DNA from: Deltaproteobacteria bacterium
GTDB lineage: Bacteria > Myxococcota_A > UBA796 > CAJQPC01
Assembly: GCA_016717595.1 (NCBI GenBank)
Contig: JADKFE010000071.1
Coordinates: 1 to 26,861 of the forward strand
Length of the DNA stretch: 26,861 nt
Direction of reading: 5' to 3'
Below the pieces are notes generated by a model. It did no database searches and was not told where the DNA came from. It was given only the letters and a program-made list of their open reading frames with translations. The position numbers and the translations under genes are program-made. Below are positions 16,074 to 24,194 of the stretch, piece after piece. How positions within the stretch are numbered: the first letter of the stretch is position 1; the number at the start of each line of letters is the position of its first letter.

Positions 16074-17927
16074 TCAGCCCGCGAAGGGCACACGGACCTC
16101 CCCCGCGCGCCGGGTGACCCGCTGGGCGTCGAGCCACTCCAGGAGCGGGATCGCGTGTTTACGAGAGAGCCCGGTCAGCTCCTTGAAGCGGGCCGGGGTG
16201 AGCTGGCCCTCCTCGGCGAGCACCTGGCGAACCTGGGCGATCAAGGTGTCGAGGGCGGCCTTGTCGGTGGGGCGGCCATCCAGGGTCTCCACCCGGCCCT
16301 CCTCAAAGCACAGGTTGAGCAGCGCCTCCCCCCGGGTGAGGCCCTCGGTGAGCTCTCGGGGCTCCAAGGCACCCAGCCCCGCGGCGGCGAGGCGGCCGAG
16401 CAAGGTCGTCCAGGCGGCGAGATCCTCCCCGACGAGGCTCGGCGCGAAGCCCGGCCTCCGCAGGCGCGGGCCGTCGAGCTGAACCTCTCCGGTGGTGACC
16501 GCCCGCTCGATCAGCGCGTCGAAGGCCGCGGGCTCCAAGGCCAGGAGCAGGCCCCGGCGAAGGGCGCGGCGGCCAGGCCCCCGGGACAAGGGGAAGCTCT
16601 GGTGATGCTCCTCGAGGTGCTGAATCAGCGCCTCGTGGTGGGCCTGGAGCCAGCCCGGGGCGAAGGCGCGGTCGCTGAGGCGGTGCTCTGGGGCGTGGCC
16701 CAGGCGGCGGGTGGCCTCGGCCAGGGGCAGGCCGCTCGGCCCGGCGCGCTCGAGAAACACGGCGGTGTCCCCGCTCTGCAGGCGGGTGAGGGCGGCGATG
16801 GCCTCGGGGTGATCCCGGCGCCGGGCCCGGGGCGCCCAAGGGTCGAGCACGACGCCGCCGCCCAGGGTGATCATCGGGCTCTCGCGGCGCAGGATGAAGC
16901 GGTCGCCGGGCAAGGCGACGACGGGCTCGGCGAGGCGAAGCTGGGCGAGGCCCTCCTCACCGCCCTCGATGGGCGCGCCGTAGGGCTCGACCACGGCCAT
17001 CACCTCCGCCGTGGCCAAGAGCAGGCGCAGGCGGGCGCCCTCCTCCAAGGGCTCGGCCTCGGGGAGCCAACGCACCGTCCCGTCAAGAATCGAGACCGGG
17101 GCCACGCCCGCGCCGATCACCACCGCCCCGCGCCCAAGCTGCTCCTGAGACACGCCGCTTAGGTTGAGCGCCGTGCGCTGCCCGGCCTGGCTGCGGCTCA
17201 CCTTGTGGCCATGGACCTGCACGCCGCGCACCCGCACCTTCACCCCTTCAGTCTCGCCCTCGGGCAGCACCCGCAGCTCATCCCCCTCGTGGACCTCGCC
17301 GGAGAGCGCCGTGCCCGTGACGACGGCGCCGAAGCCGCGCTGCACAAACACGCGGTCCACGGGCAGGCGGAACGGCCCACCTTGGGGGCGCGGGGCCAGG
17401 GGCAAGGCGTCCAAGGCGGCGCGCAGGGCGTCGAGGCCGCGCCCGTCGTGGATCGAGGTGGGGATCACCGGGGCGTCGGCCAGAAACGTCCCGGCCACGG
17501 CGCCCCGCACGTCGTCCAGCGCCAGCTCCAGGAGCTCCTCGTCCACCAGATCGGCCATGGTGAGCGCGATGAGCCCGGCGCGCACGCCGAGCAGGCCGAG
17601 GATGCTGAGGTGCTCCCGGGTCTGCGGCATCACGCCCTCGACGGCGGAGACGCAGAGCACGACGGCGTCGACGCCCGAGGCCCCGGCGATCATCGTGCGC
17701 ACCAGGCGCTCATGCCCCGGCACGTCGATGAACGAGGCGATGCGCCCCGAGGCCAGGGGCAAGGTGGTGAAGCCCAGCGCGATGGTGATGCCCCGGCGCT
17801 GCTCTTCAGGCAGGCGATCCAGCTCCACGCCCGTGAGCGCGCGCACGAGCGAGGTCTTGCCGTGGTCGATGTGCCCCGCGGTGCCCACCACGAAGGCGTC
17901 AGGGAGAGCGGCGTGGATCGTGGCCAA
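16074..17927 (-). CDS. selB: Selenocysteine-specific elongation factor SelB
   Basis: SelB brings selenocysteyl-tRNA to UGA codons marked by a SECIS element. The 617-residue length is normal. GTPase motifs are GTAGHIDHGKT (residues 15-25), RGITIALGF (45-53) and DVPGHE (68-73). EF-Tu-like beta domains follow, then C-terminal winged helices ending in LTGLSRKHAIPLLEWLDAQRVTRR, the SECIS-binding WH4 signature. The G4 motif reads TMAD (123-126) where TKAD is expected: codon ATG at 17556-17558 instead of AAG. I chose the TTG start because GGAG lies 6 bases upstream; a GTG at 17891 would give the shorter MVGTAGH start seen in many SelB proteins. selA and tRNA-Sec are not in the window. The gene is divergent from the zinc-ribbon gene. 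Confidence 0.95.
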   Translation of the reverse strand: MATIHAALPDAFVVGTAGHIDHGKTSLVRALTGVELDRLPEEQRRGITIALGFTTLPLASGRIASFIDVPGHERLVRTMIAGASGVDAVVLCVSAVEGVMPQTREHLSILGLLGVRAGLIALTMADLVDEELLELALDDVRGAVAGTFLADAPVIPTSIHDGRGLDALRAALDALPLAPRPQGGPFRLPVDRVFVQRGFGAVVTGTALSGEVHEGDELRVLPEGETEGVKVRVRGVQVHGHKVSRSQAGQRTALNLSGVSQEQLGRGAVVIGAGVAPVSILDGTVRWLPEAEPLEEGARLRLLLATAEVMAVVEPYGAPIEGGEEGLAQLRLAEPVVALPGDRFILRRESPMITLGGGVVLDPWAPRARRRDHPEAIAALTRLQSGDTAVFLERAGPSGLPLAEATRRLGHAPEHRLSDRAFAPGWLQAHHEALIQHLEEHHQSFPLSRGPGRRALRRGLLLALEPAAFDALIERAVTTGEVQLDGPRLRRPGFAPSLVGEDLAAWTTLLGRLAAAGLGALEPRELTEGLTRGEALLNLCFEEGRVETLDGRPTDKAALDTLIAQVRQVLAEEGQLTPARFKELTGLSRKHAIPLLEWLDAQRVTRRAGEVRVPFAG

Positions 17928-18014
17928 TTCGGGCTCCGGCGCGGGTGGGGCTTCATCCTTGTGCTCCGCTCAGCTAACCTGAAGGCTCCCGCGCACGTCA
18001 CCCAGGTCCGCGAC

Positions 18015-18548
18015 ATGAACGTCCGATGCCCCCAATGCGGTGCGACCTTCCAGGCCCAGGTCGGCCCGGTCACCTGCCCCTCGTGTATGCACAGCTTCAC
18101 CGTGGCCCCCGAGGGCCGCCCCTGGCTGACCCTCGACGTGCGCCGCCCCTCGGGAGAGCTGCTCGGCCGCATGGACCGCCACCTCGTGCGAGAGCGCCTC
18201 TACGCCGGGGCGCTGACCGGCTTGGAGCAGGTGCGCCCCGCCGGGACCGCCGGCGCCGCCGCCGCCACGGGCGACTGGGTGGACCTCAACACCCGCCCCG
18301 AGTTCGCCGAGGTGCTGCAGCTCATCGGCGCCGACTTAGGCGCCCGCCGCATCGCCCAGCAGCAGCTCCGCGGCTGGCGAAAGACCGGCTCCGCCGTGCT
18401 GCCGATCCGCTCCAGCGCCCCCGCCGAGCGCGCCGTCGGCCGCGCCATTGACGACGAGCCCAAGAGCCGCGTGAGCTGGCCGCTCCTGGTGGTGGCGGCG
18501 GTGTTGGTGTTGGGGATCGTGGCGTTGTTGTGGGGGGCGGTGGGGTAG
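18015..18548 (+). CDS. MJ0042-type zinc-ribbon protein with C-terminal membrane anchor
   Basis: This is a 177-residue protein. An N-terminal zinc ribbon (C5-x2-C8, C21-x2-C24, with CPQCGATF at the front) matches the MJ0042 finger common in myxobacterial regulatory and motility proteins. A middle domain of about 100 residues (LDVRRPSGELLGRMDRHLVRERL) has no family I can name. One transmembrane segment (LLVVAAVLVLGIVALLW) ends the protein, placing the ribbon in the cytoplasm. The ATG at 18015 is chosen over longer upstream extensions because those run antisense through selB. An AGG lies about 9 bases upstream. It is divergent from selB with 87 bases between, and 91 bases before the flavoprotein gene. 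Confidence 0.88.
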   Translation: MNVRCPQCGATFQAQVGPVTCPSCMHSFTVAPEGRPWLTLDVRRPSGELLGRMDRHLVRERLYAGALTGLEQVRPAGTAGAAAATGDWVDLNTRPEFAEVLQLIGADLGARRIAQQQLRGWRKTGSAVLPIRSSAPAERAVGRAIDDEPKSRVSWPLLVVAAVLVLGIVALLWGAVG

Positions 18549-18639
18549 GGGGTGCGCCCGCGCAGCCCCCGACGCCAACGCCGCCGCGCCCTACGCCAAA
18601 ACGAAATAAAGAGCCCCTTCCCCAAAAGGAGCGTCCCCC

Positions 18640-20334
18640 ATGTCTCTGCCCATCTCCCACGAGGTCCTCATCGTCGGCGCGGGGCCCGTCGGGCTCACCC
18701 TCGCCATCGACCTGGCGCGGCGCGGCGTCGCGGTCCGCGTCATCGACGCCCGCCCCACGCCGAGCCCCCTCTCGCGGGCGACGGAGGTGCAGCCGCGCTC
18801 CTTGGAGATCTTTGAGGCCGTCGGCGTCGCCCGCTCGCTCATCGGCGAAGGCGTGAAGATCTTGGGCTTGGACCTGTGTGATGACGGCGCGCTCATCACC
18901 TCCATCGACACCGCCAGCGCCGACACCCCCTTCCCGTTCTTGTTGAGCCTGCCCCAAGCGCGCCTGGAGGCCATCCTCACCGCGCACCTCTTGGGCCTCG
19001 GCGTCACCGTCGAGCGTGGCGTGTCGATGGTCCGGCCCGAGGCCGATGAGGACAGCGTCATCGCCGTGCTCACGGGCGCCCAGGCCGCCGAGGAGCGCGC
19101 CCGCTTCCGGTACATCGTCGGCTGTGACGGCGAGGCGAGCACCACCCGCGCCGCCCTGCACCTCACCTTTGAGGGCGAGGCCTACCCCCAAGACTACGTC
19201 GTCTGCGACCTCGAGCTCGGCGGCCCCACCCACCTCGACCCCTCCCGCCTGCACGTCTTCTTGAGCCCCCGGGGCACGCTGACCCTCGCGCCCTTGCCCG
19301 GCGGCCGCTGGCGCCTGCTCGCCGAGATCCCCGACCAAGCCGAGCTTCGCGCCGATCACCCCACGGTGCAGGCGCTGCTCGACGACCGCGCCACGCCTGG
19401 CCTGCGCGCCCTCGCTGAAGGCGCCGTGCACCGCTACCCCGCCGCCCGCCGCGCCGTAGAGCGCATGCGCGACGGCCGCGTGTTCTTGGCCGGAGACGCC
19501 GCCCACGTTCACAGCCCCGTCGGCGGCTTGGGCATGAACCTCGGCCTTGAGGACGCCTTCAACCTCGGCTGGAAGCTCGCCGCGGTGCTGCGTCACGGCG
19601 CCCACGATCCGCTCTTGGACAGCTACGAGGCCGAGCGCGCCCCCGCCGCCCGCGCCGAGACCCGCCAGACCCACATGGCCACCGTCCTGTTCCAGCTCCG
19701 CCTGCCCATCGCCCGCTTCGCCCGGGATCAGCTCCTCCAGACCCTCACCCGCAGCCGCGCCCTGCGCCAGCAGACCCTCGAGACCATGACCGAGCTGCGT
19801 GTCTCCTACGCCGGCAGCCCCCTGGTCGAAGAGCACCAGCGCAGCGCCCTGTGGGCGTCTTTGGATGAGGACCGCGCTGTGGAGTCCCCAACCCTGGTGG
19901 ACTGGGAGCGCTTCTTGGAGGGCCCCCGCGCTGGCAGCCGCGCCCCCGATGTCTACCTCACCCACGGCCTCGGCGAGCGCCCCGTCTGGCTCTACGAGCT
20001 CCTCCGCGATCACCGCCTCGTCGTCCTGCTCTTCGACGGCGGCGCCCACACCGTGCTCGGCGGCCTCAACCTCGACCACATCGCCCAGACCCTACGCGCC
20101 CGCTATCCCGACCGTGTGCGCCCGATCCTCGTCGTGCCCAAGGCCACCCAGCCTGAAGAGCTCACCTGGGACGGCGAGGTGCTCTACGACGTGGACCAGC
20201 TCCTGCACCGCCGCTACGCCGCACAGAGCGAGTGTGTCTACGCCCTGCGGCCCGACACGTTCATCGGGTTTCGCGCCCAGCCCGCGGACGGGCCCAAGTT
20301 GATGGAGTGGCTGGGGCGGGTGTTTGGCGGTTAG
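18640..20334 (+). CDS. FAD-dependent aromatic monooxygenase (PheA/TfdB family)
   Basis: This 564-residue protein is a class A flavoprotein hydroxylase, using NAD(P)H and O2 to hydroxylate an aromatic or polyketide-like substrate. Visible motifs are the FAD Rossmann GAGPVGL (residues 13-19), the DG motif in IVGCDGEAST, and GDAAHVHSPVGGLGMNLGLEDAFNLGWKL, the second FAD-contact motif of the family. The C-terminal 130 residues look like the thioredoxin-like domain found in phenol hydroxylase types. A strong AAGGAG lies 8 bases before the ATG. There is no clear operon partner, so the substrate cannot be named. The stop codon overlaps the convergent propeller gene's stop (TTAG at 20331-20334). Confidence 0.92.
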   Translation: MSLPISHEVLIVGAGPVGLTLAIDLARRGVAVRVIDARPTPSPLSRATEVQPRSLEIFEAVGVARSLIGEGVKILGLDLCDDGALITSIDTASADTPFPFLLSLPQARLEAILTAHLLGLGVTVERGVSMVRPEADEDSVIAVLTGAQAAEERARFRYIVGCDGEASTTRAALHLTFEGEAYPQDYVVCDLELGGPTHLDPSRLHVFLSPRGTLTLAPLPGGRWRLLAEIPDQAELRADHPTVQALLDDRATPGLRALAEGAVHRYPAARRAVERMRDGRVFLAGDAAHVHSPVGGLGMNLGLEDAFNLGWKLAAVLRHGAHDPLLDSYEAERAPAARAETRQTHMATVLFQLRLPIARFARDQLLQTLTRSRALRQQTLETMTELRVSYAGSPLVEEHQRSALWASLDEDRAVESPTLVDWERFLEGPRAGSRAPDVYLTHGLGERPVWLYELLRDHRLVVLLFDGGAHTVLGGLNLDHIAQTLRARYPDRVRPILVVPKATQPEELTWDGEVLYDVDQLLHRRYAAQSECVYALRPDTFIGFRAQPADGPKLMEWLGRVFGG

Positions 20335-21398
20335 CAGCGGCGGGGTGAGCGGTGAAGGCGCCACCACACCAGCTCATCCCCGGCGCCAAGGGCGAAGGAC
20401 GCGCCGTCTTCAGCGAGGCTCGACGCGCCCAGAACCTTGGGCGTTCGTAAGATCCCGCTCGGGAGCAGCAGGCGCGCGCCGGTGTTGAGATCCAGCACCG
20501 CCGCCTCTTCTACCAGAGCGAGGCCGCTGGATGTGACACGATAGGCGCGCACGTCGTCTCGGAGGGCGCCAGTCTCCAGCTCCACGAGCACGGCGTCTTT
20601 TGCGCCCAGGGCCATGAGCCGGTCTGGCGTCGGGAAAAACAGCTCATTCAGCGCGGCCACCCCCGCGCGCCGGGTTGGGCGTAGGCAGAGGACCTGCTCA
20701 ACACCGTTCACACAGCGGCTCAGGGTCGTGGTCGCGCCTGCGTCCCCTCGGGGCGTGAGGGCTGTCACGAGCTCGGAGGTGCCTGGGCGCAGCGCCGCCG
20801 CGCAAGACATCGCGCCGGAGCCTTCTGGGGTGAGTCGCTGAAGGGGCCTTTGCAGCCCATCACGAGCGAGATCCCGCAGCGCGACCACGCCCGGGTCGCT
20901 CGGCTCAGGCCTGGTGAGCACCAGCACGGCCTCGGGGTCGTTTGGGTCAGCGCCGACCTCGGCCCCCAAGATCTGCCCCGCGTCGAGCTGATGAAGCTCC
21001 CTCGACCGTGTGATGTTCCACAGACGCGCGGTCCCGTCCGTGCTGCGGCTCACGAGGCGATCTCCAGAGACCGACGTGAGCGACCAGATGATCCCGCCCC
21101 GTCGATGGCCTCGCAGGGTCTTGATCACCGCCCGCGTCTGGGCGTCTACCACAAGAATCCGCGCGCTGACGGCGAGCGCCCAAGCCCCGCCGGGCAGCTC
21201 CGCGAGGGCGCTCACGGGGGCGACCGTCCGCGAGAGGAGGGGCGTGAGCTCCAGGGACGGGCGCACGAGCCAGGTGTCAAACCGCCCGTCCACACGGCGC
21301 ACAGACCACACGACGCCGCCAGGGACATGCCCCACGAGCGCGGCACCTCGCGCACCCGCGAGACGGACGACGCCGAGGAGGGAGGCGGTGAGCCTCAC
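20331..21398 (-). CDS. WD40-like beta-propeller protein, cytoplasmic (cassette 1, second copy)
   Basis: This protein of about 355 residues has no signal peptide. Repeated beta-blade segments are seen; the clearest WD40-like one is LRGHRRGGIIWSLTSVSGDRLVSRSTDGTARLWNI. The end GDELVWWRLHR resembles the end of the upstream propeller (DEALEAWRLHR), so the two are tandem paralogues. I chose the GTG at 21398 because it overlaps the upstream gene's TGA as GTGA; a GTG at 21413 is also open. A protein-binding scaffold is the usual role of such folds; the partner is unknown. It is the last gene of the lipoprotein-propeller-propeller operon and converges with the flavoprotein gene. Confidence 0.8.
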   Translation of the reverse strand: MRLTASLLGVVRLAGARGAALVGHVPGGVVWSVRRVDGRFDTWLVRPSLELTPLLSRTVAPVSALAELPGGAWALAVSARILVVDAQTRAVIKTLRGHRRGGIIWSLTSVSGDRLVSRSTDGTARLWNITRSRELHQLDAGQILGAEVGADPNDPEAVLVLTRPEPSDPGVVALRDLARDGLQRPLQRLTPEGSGAMSCAAALRPGTSELVTALTPRGDAGATTTLSRCVNGVEQVLCLRPTRRAGVAALNELFFPTPDRLMALGAKDAVLVELETGALRDDVRAYRVTSSGLALVEEAAVLDLNTGARLLLPSGILRTPKVLGASSLAEDGASFALGAGDELVWWRLHRSPRRC

Positions 21399-22438
21399 CG
21401 ATGCAGTCGCCACGCTTCGAGCGCCTCATCCGTCACCACCAGGGCCTCATCCCCGGCCTCGGTGATCATCAGCGCCTCCAGACGGCGCCCCTCGGCTGGA
21501 GGCGCGCTGTGCAGCGGGGCGAGCGCGCCGGAATCTAAGTCCATCACGGCCACGTCATCATAGCACAACATCAGCCCGTTCTTCGCCACGGGCCCCTGCT
21601 GTGGGCTCAGCCGCTGCGCTCCTGTGCGCAGGTTGATCATCAGGGGCGGCTGGCGCGCGCCCGAACAATAAAGCCAGTCTCCGGTGAGAAAGTGAAGGCT
21701 CACCACGGCGGGGATGGAGTCAACGACCGTCTCTGTGTGAATGAGGCGCGGCCCCGCGGCGGTGAAATGAAAGATTCGTGACGGGCCCCAGGTGTCGTCC
21801 GCGCCCTCTGAGATCACGCCAGCCCACTCCAAGGCGTCAGGGCTAGCCGCGACCGAGTGATGTGCGGGCCACGGCGCCGGGAGTGAGGCGTTTAGCACAG
21901 CCTCACCGCTCTGGGCGTTCACCAAGGCCGAGCTCCAGCGGCCGTCTTCAAGCGTGCTCTGCGTCACGAGCAATGGATCTCCCGGCAATACACCACGCGG
22001 CACAGACCAGCTCTGGTAGATCTTGAGGTCAGAGTGAACGATGGGCTGAGTCGCGCGCAGATCCCAGAGGATCCGCTGACGGTCGCTGGAGGACGACACA
22101 AGGCGCCCCCCGGACACGCGGCGCAGCTCCCAGATCACTGGCCGGTGGCCGATGAGGGAGCCCGCCCGCTGCAGGGTGCTCAGATCAAACAGCTCAGGCA
22201 CGTTGTCGATGCTGACGATGAGGCGTTGGGAGGGAGGGTCAACGACGACGAACGTGAGTTGATCTCGTGGGCGCTCGGTCAATGGGACGACCAGGCCAGT
22301 TGGGAACAGCACCTCTGCGACCACCCGGTCCTCTCCACGTCGCCATAGCAGCACGATCCGGCCGTCCGGGAGTGGGAAGGCGTCTTCGAGACGTTCGCCG
22401 GTGGGGATCGGGATCGTTCTGTGAAGCGTCGCTCGCAT
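21395..22438 (-). CDS. WD40-like beta-propeller protein, cytoplasmic (cassette 1, first copy)
   Basis: This protein of about 347 residues starts at the ATG at 22438 (MRATLHRTIPIPTGERLEDAFPLPDGR). The frame is open about 100 codons further upstream, but that stretch is antisense-like, Arg/Ser-rich noise that overlaps the lipoprotein gene. Its central blade GHRPVIWELRRVSGGRLVSSSSDRQRILWDL aligns with the blade of the next gene, so the two are paralogues. No signal peptide is seen, so it is probably cytoplasmic. Only one base separates the lipoprotein stop from this start, so translation is coupled. Function is unknown; a binding or immunity role for the neighbouring lipoprotein is an inference from context. 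Confidence 0.82.
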   Translation of the reverse strand: MRATLHRTIPIPTGERLEDAFPLPDGRIVLLWRRGEDRVVAEVLFPTGLVVPLTERPRDQLTFVVVDPPSQRLIVSIDNVPELFDLSTLQRAGSLIGHRPVIWELRRVSGGRLVSSSSDRQRILWDLRATQPIVHSDLKIYQSWSVPRGVLPGDPLLVTQSTLEDGRWSSALVNAQSGEAVLNASLPAPWPAHHSVAASPDALEWAGVISEGADDTWGPSRIFHFTAAGPRLIHTETVVDSIPAVVSLHFLTGDWLYCSGARQPPLMINLRTGAQRLSPQQGPVAKNGLMLCYDDVAVMDLDSGALAPLHSAPPAEGRRLEALMITEAGDEALVVTDEALEAWRLHR

Positions 22439-22439
22439 C

Positions 22440-23024
22440 TCAGCCACGGCAGCCCATGTCTCGACAATAATTCCCGCGCTCACCCGAGTCCTTGTGTGTA
22501 TGTGCCCAACACTTGGCCCGCTGCTCTTTTGAGGCGCCCTGCTTCTCCAGCTCCCTACAAAAATCCTCCCACTCTGAGCTGGTCTTGCTCGCGTTCTCAA
22601 AGCACTGCTTGCAGAAGCTCTTCGTGGGGCTGATCGCGCTAAGCGCCCCCGCCCCGCTCTCCACCCCGGCGAACTCGTCGATCCCCCAGTCCGTGATCCG
22701 CTTCGCGCTCGCTGGGTCGTCCACCCGCGCCCAGGTCTCCGCCACGTCACAGCGCCCGGCGGCGTCGCAGACCTCCAGCCTCAGGGTGTAGAGGCCAGGC
22801 GCCTCGGCGGTCAGCGTCGCGAAGGGGCTCTCCGCGTCGTTTAAGACGGCACCCTCGGCGGGCTCGACAGACCAGGCGAAGCTGAGGTCATCACCCTCGG
22901 AGTAGCTGCCGTCCAGCGCGGCCACGGCGCCTACGGGCATCACGCGGGGGTCACCCGGCTCCGCGCGGGGCGCGACCTCAGCGGCGCAAGAGACGAGGAG
23001 AAGCGTCAGGAGCAGGCGGAGCAT
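22440..23024 (-). CDS. PKD-domain lipoprotein with six-Cys C-terminal domain (cassette 1)
   Basis: This is a lipoprotein of about 194 residues. Its signal peptide is MLRLLLTLLLVSC with a lipobox at Cys13. A PKD-like beta domain follows (GAVAALDGSYSEGDDLSFAWSVEP to YTLRLEVCDAAGRCDVAETWARV). The C-terminal domain has cysteines spaced C-x2-C-x14-C-x15-C-x14-C-x4-C, with TSS-x-W and ER-x-N motifs between them. The ATG at 23024 is about 40 bases after a predicted transcription start. The N-terminal part is almost identical to the lipoprotein at 25254-25844, while the Cys-rich end is more divergent. Two propeller genes follow with no gap. The six-Cys domain has no family I can name; disulfide bonding in the envelope is likely. 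Confidence 0.88.
   Translation of the reverse strand: MLRLLLTLLLVSCAAEVAPRAEPGDPRVMPVGAVAALDGSYSEGDDLSFAWSVEPAEGAVLNDAESPFATLTAEAPGLYTLRLEVCDAAGRCDVAETWARVDDPASAKRITDWGIDEFAGVESGAGALSAISPTKSFCKQCFENASKTSSEWEDFCRELEKQGASKEQRAKCWAHTHKDSGERGNYCRDMGCRG
22830..22928 (-). repeat. Near-identical paralogous segment (second copy 25650-25748)
   Basis: The 99 bases encoding the centre of the PKD domain differ from 25650-25748 at only two positions, at an exact offset of 2820. Flanking gene parts are clearly less similar. This shows a recent duplication or gene conversion between the two lipoprotein genes. Confidence 0.9.
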
Positions 23025-23070
23025 GAGCAGACCAGCGTGGGGGCGCCTCAAGGCCCAGGGGATTGAGAGG

Positions 23071-23100
23071 AGCCTACGACACAAGCGGACACGGCGTCAA
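23071..23100 (-). promoter_or_regulatory. Predicted promoter of lipoprotein-propeller cassette 1
   Basis: On the minus strand TTGACG (23095-23100), an 18-base spacer and TAGGCT (23071-23076) resemble sigma-70 boxes. The same design, including the TGTCGTA sequence into the -10 box, occurs before the paralogous cassette at 25890-25919. Conservation between cassettes is the main support. Confidence 0.5.
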
Positions 23101-23129
23101 GCGGTGCCGCAAAAAGTTGGCCCTCCTAC

Positions 23130-23159
23130 TTGACCTCCCGCCTAGCACTTGAGTAGCCT
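23130..23159 (+). promoter_or_regulatory. Predicted promoter of the coiled-coil gene
   Basis: TTGACC (23130-23135), an 18-base spacer and TAGCCT (23154-23159) lie about 45 bases before the ATG at 23204. The spacing and -10 style match the two cassette promoters. It is divergent from the cassette 1 promoter, with 29 bases between their -35 boxes. Confidence 0.4.
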
Positions 23160-23203
23160 TATGGTCACGATCTTCGCTCCTCACGCTCACTCTGGAGTCA
23201 CCG

Positions 23204-23842
23204 ATGACCCGCACCCTCCTCCCGTATGGCCGCGTACAGACCAGCTCCGCCGCTGAGGGCCTTCAGCTCGCGATCATGGCCCCCAGCGCGAACGCCGTGC
23301 TCGTCGAGCGAGAGGCCAAGATCATCGGCGACAAACGCGCCCGTTACCTCGACCTGCTGAGCCGCGTGCGGGCGAGCTGGAGCAAGGTCGCTGAGGCTGT
23401 AGACGCGCTGAGCGCCTCCAACGAGCGCGCCGACGCCGCCATCTCAGCGTTCATCACGGCCTGCAAGCTCAAGGGAGGCGCCGCGCTGGTCGCCGAGATC
23501 CGCTCCATGTGGGGCGGGCTCACGCCGACCAAGGTCATCAAGAGCGCGTACAGCACGCAGCTCTACATCATGGACAGCTTCTTGGAGCGCCTTGACGCCC
23601 GCACCACCCTGAAGCTGCCGGAGGATCGGCTGGCGGAGATGCGCGCGGAGCATCAGACGATGAAGATCTGCCACCTCACCCTGGAGCAGCTCCAGAGTGC
23701 TCACGCCGCGCTCGTGAAGGAGCTGGAGTCCACCGAGCGCGAGTTCTTGGAGGCCTACCGCCTGCTCATTCGTGACCTCATCGTCAACTGGGATGAGGCC
23801 GAGCTGCGCGCCACCTTACGCACCTTCGAGCGTGACGCCTAA
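23204..23842 (+). CDS. Hypothetical helical, coiled-coil protein
   Basis: This is a 212-residue protein I do not recognise. It is nearly all alpha-helical by composition, with heptad-like stretches at about 35-80 (KRARYLDLLSRVRASWSKVAEAVDAL) and 140-205 (LEQLQSAHAALVKELESTEREFLEAYRLL). It has a short central loop (MWGGLTPTKVIKSAYSTQLY). There is no signal peptide; residues 25-32 are mildly hydrophobic only. GGAG lies 7 bases before the ATG. It is the only plus-strand gene within the lipoprotein/propeller locus, divergent from cassette 1, and is followed directly by the 42-bp repeats. Whether it belongs to the same system is unknown. Confidence 0.8.
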   Translation: MTRTLLPYGRVQTSSAAEGLQLAIMAPSANAVLVEREAKIIGDKRARYLDLLSRVRASWSKVAEAVDALSASNERADAAISAFITACKLKGGAALVAEIRSMWGGLTPTKVIKSAYSTQLYIMDSFLERLDARTTLKLPEDRLAEMRAEHQTMKICHLTLEQLQSAHAALVKELESTEREFLEAYRLLIRDLIVNWDEAELRATLRTFERDA

Positions 23843-24194
23843 CGAGGGCCGCAGGCCGCCCGCTTGGCGTGGCGGCGATCTGGAGCCCCCTTCACCACAT
23901 GGCGGACGGCCCTCTGAAGGCCCGGAGCCCTTGTCACCACAGGACGAGCGGCCCTCTGAAGGCCCGGAGCACCCTTCGCCACAGGACGAGCGGCCCTCTG
24001 AAGACCCGGAGCCCCCCTCGCCACATGGCGGGCGGCCCTCTGAAGACCCGGAGCACCCTTCGCCACATGGCGAGCGGCCCTCTGAAGACCCGGAGCCCCC
24101 TTCGCCACGTGGCGCCCGGCTGAAGACCCGGAGCCCAGGTCTCAACAACAGCTCCCGCGCCCCGCCCGCCGACGTTCCCAAGCTCCGGGCCTAG
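23832..24194 (+). CDS. Possible Pro-rich repeat protein encoded by the minisatellite
   Basis: A GTG at 23832 overlaps the 3' end of the coiled-coil gene and opens a 120-residue frame made largely of a 14-residue Pro/Ser/Glu repeat (P-H-G-G-R-P-S-E-D-P-E-P-P-S type). Because the repeat is 42 bp, several frames on both strands stay open through it, so an open frame is weak evidence. There is no convincing ribosome binding site. It may be non-coding. Confidence 0.25.
   Translation: MTPNEGRRPPAWRGGDLEPPSPHGGRPSEGPEPLSPQDERPSEGPEHPSPQDERPSEDPEPPSPHGGRPSEDPEHPSPHGERPSEDPEPPSPRGARLKTRSPGLNNSSRAPPADVPKLRA
23882..24139. repeat. 42-bp minisatellite, about six copies
   Basis: The word CGGCCCTCTGAAG recurs at 23907, 23949, 23991, 24033 and 24075, exactly 42 bases apart. 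A sixth copy at 24117 has lost three bases (CGGCTGAAG). Units differ by a few substitutions, including an alternation of GAGCACCC and GAGCCCCC. The middle of several units holds CGCCA-CA-TGGCG, a 5-bp inverted repeat. It fills most of the 384 bases between the convergent genes. Confidence 0.92.

Noticed and set aside
15147..17162. 671-codon plus-strand frame across the PEGA gene and selB
   Set aside because: It runs antisense through two well-supported genes and has no recognisable domain.
17205..18014. Upstream extension of the zinc-ribbon protein
   Set aside because: The open frame runs antisense through selB. The zinc ribbon begins right after the ATG at 18015, as is usual for this finger.
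22439..22750. N-terminal extension of the first propeller gene
   Set aside because: These 104 codons overlap the lipoprotein gene in another frame and are Arg/Ser-rich noise. The ATG at 22438 directly follows the lipoprotein stop.
23882..24139. CRISPR array
   Set aside because: The 42-bp units abut with no unique spacers between repeats, and no cas genes are present.
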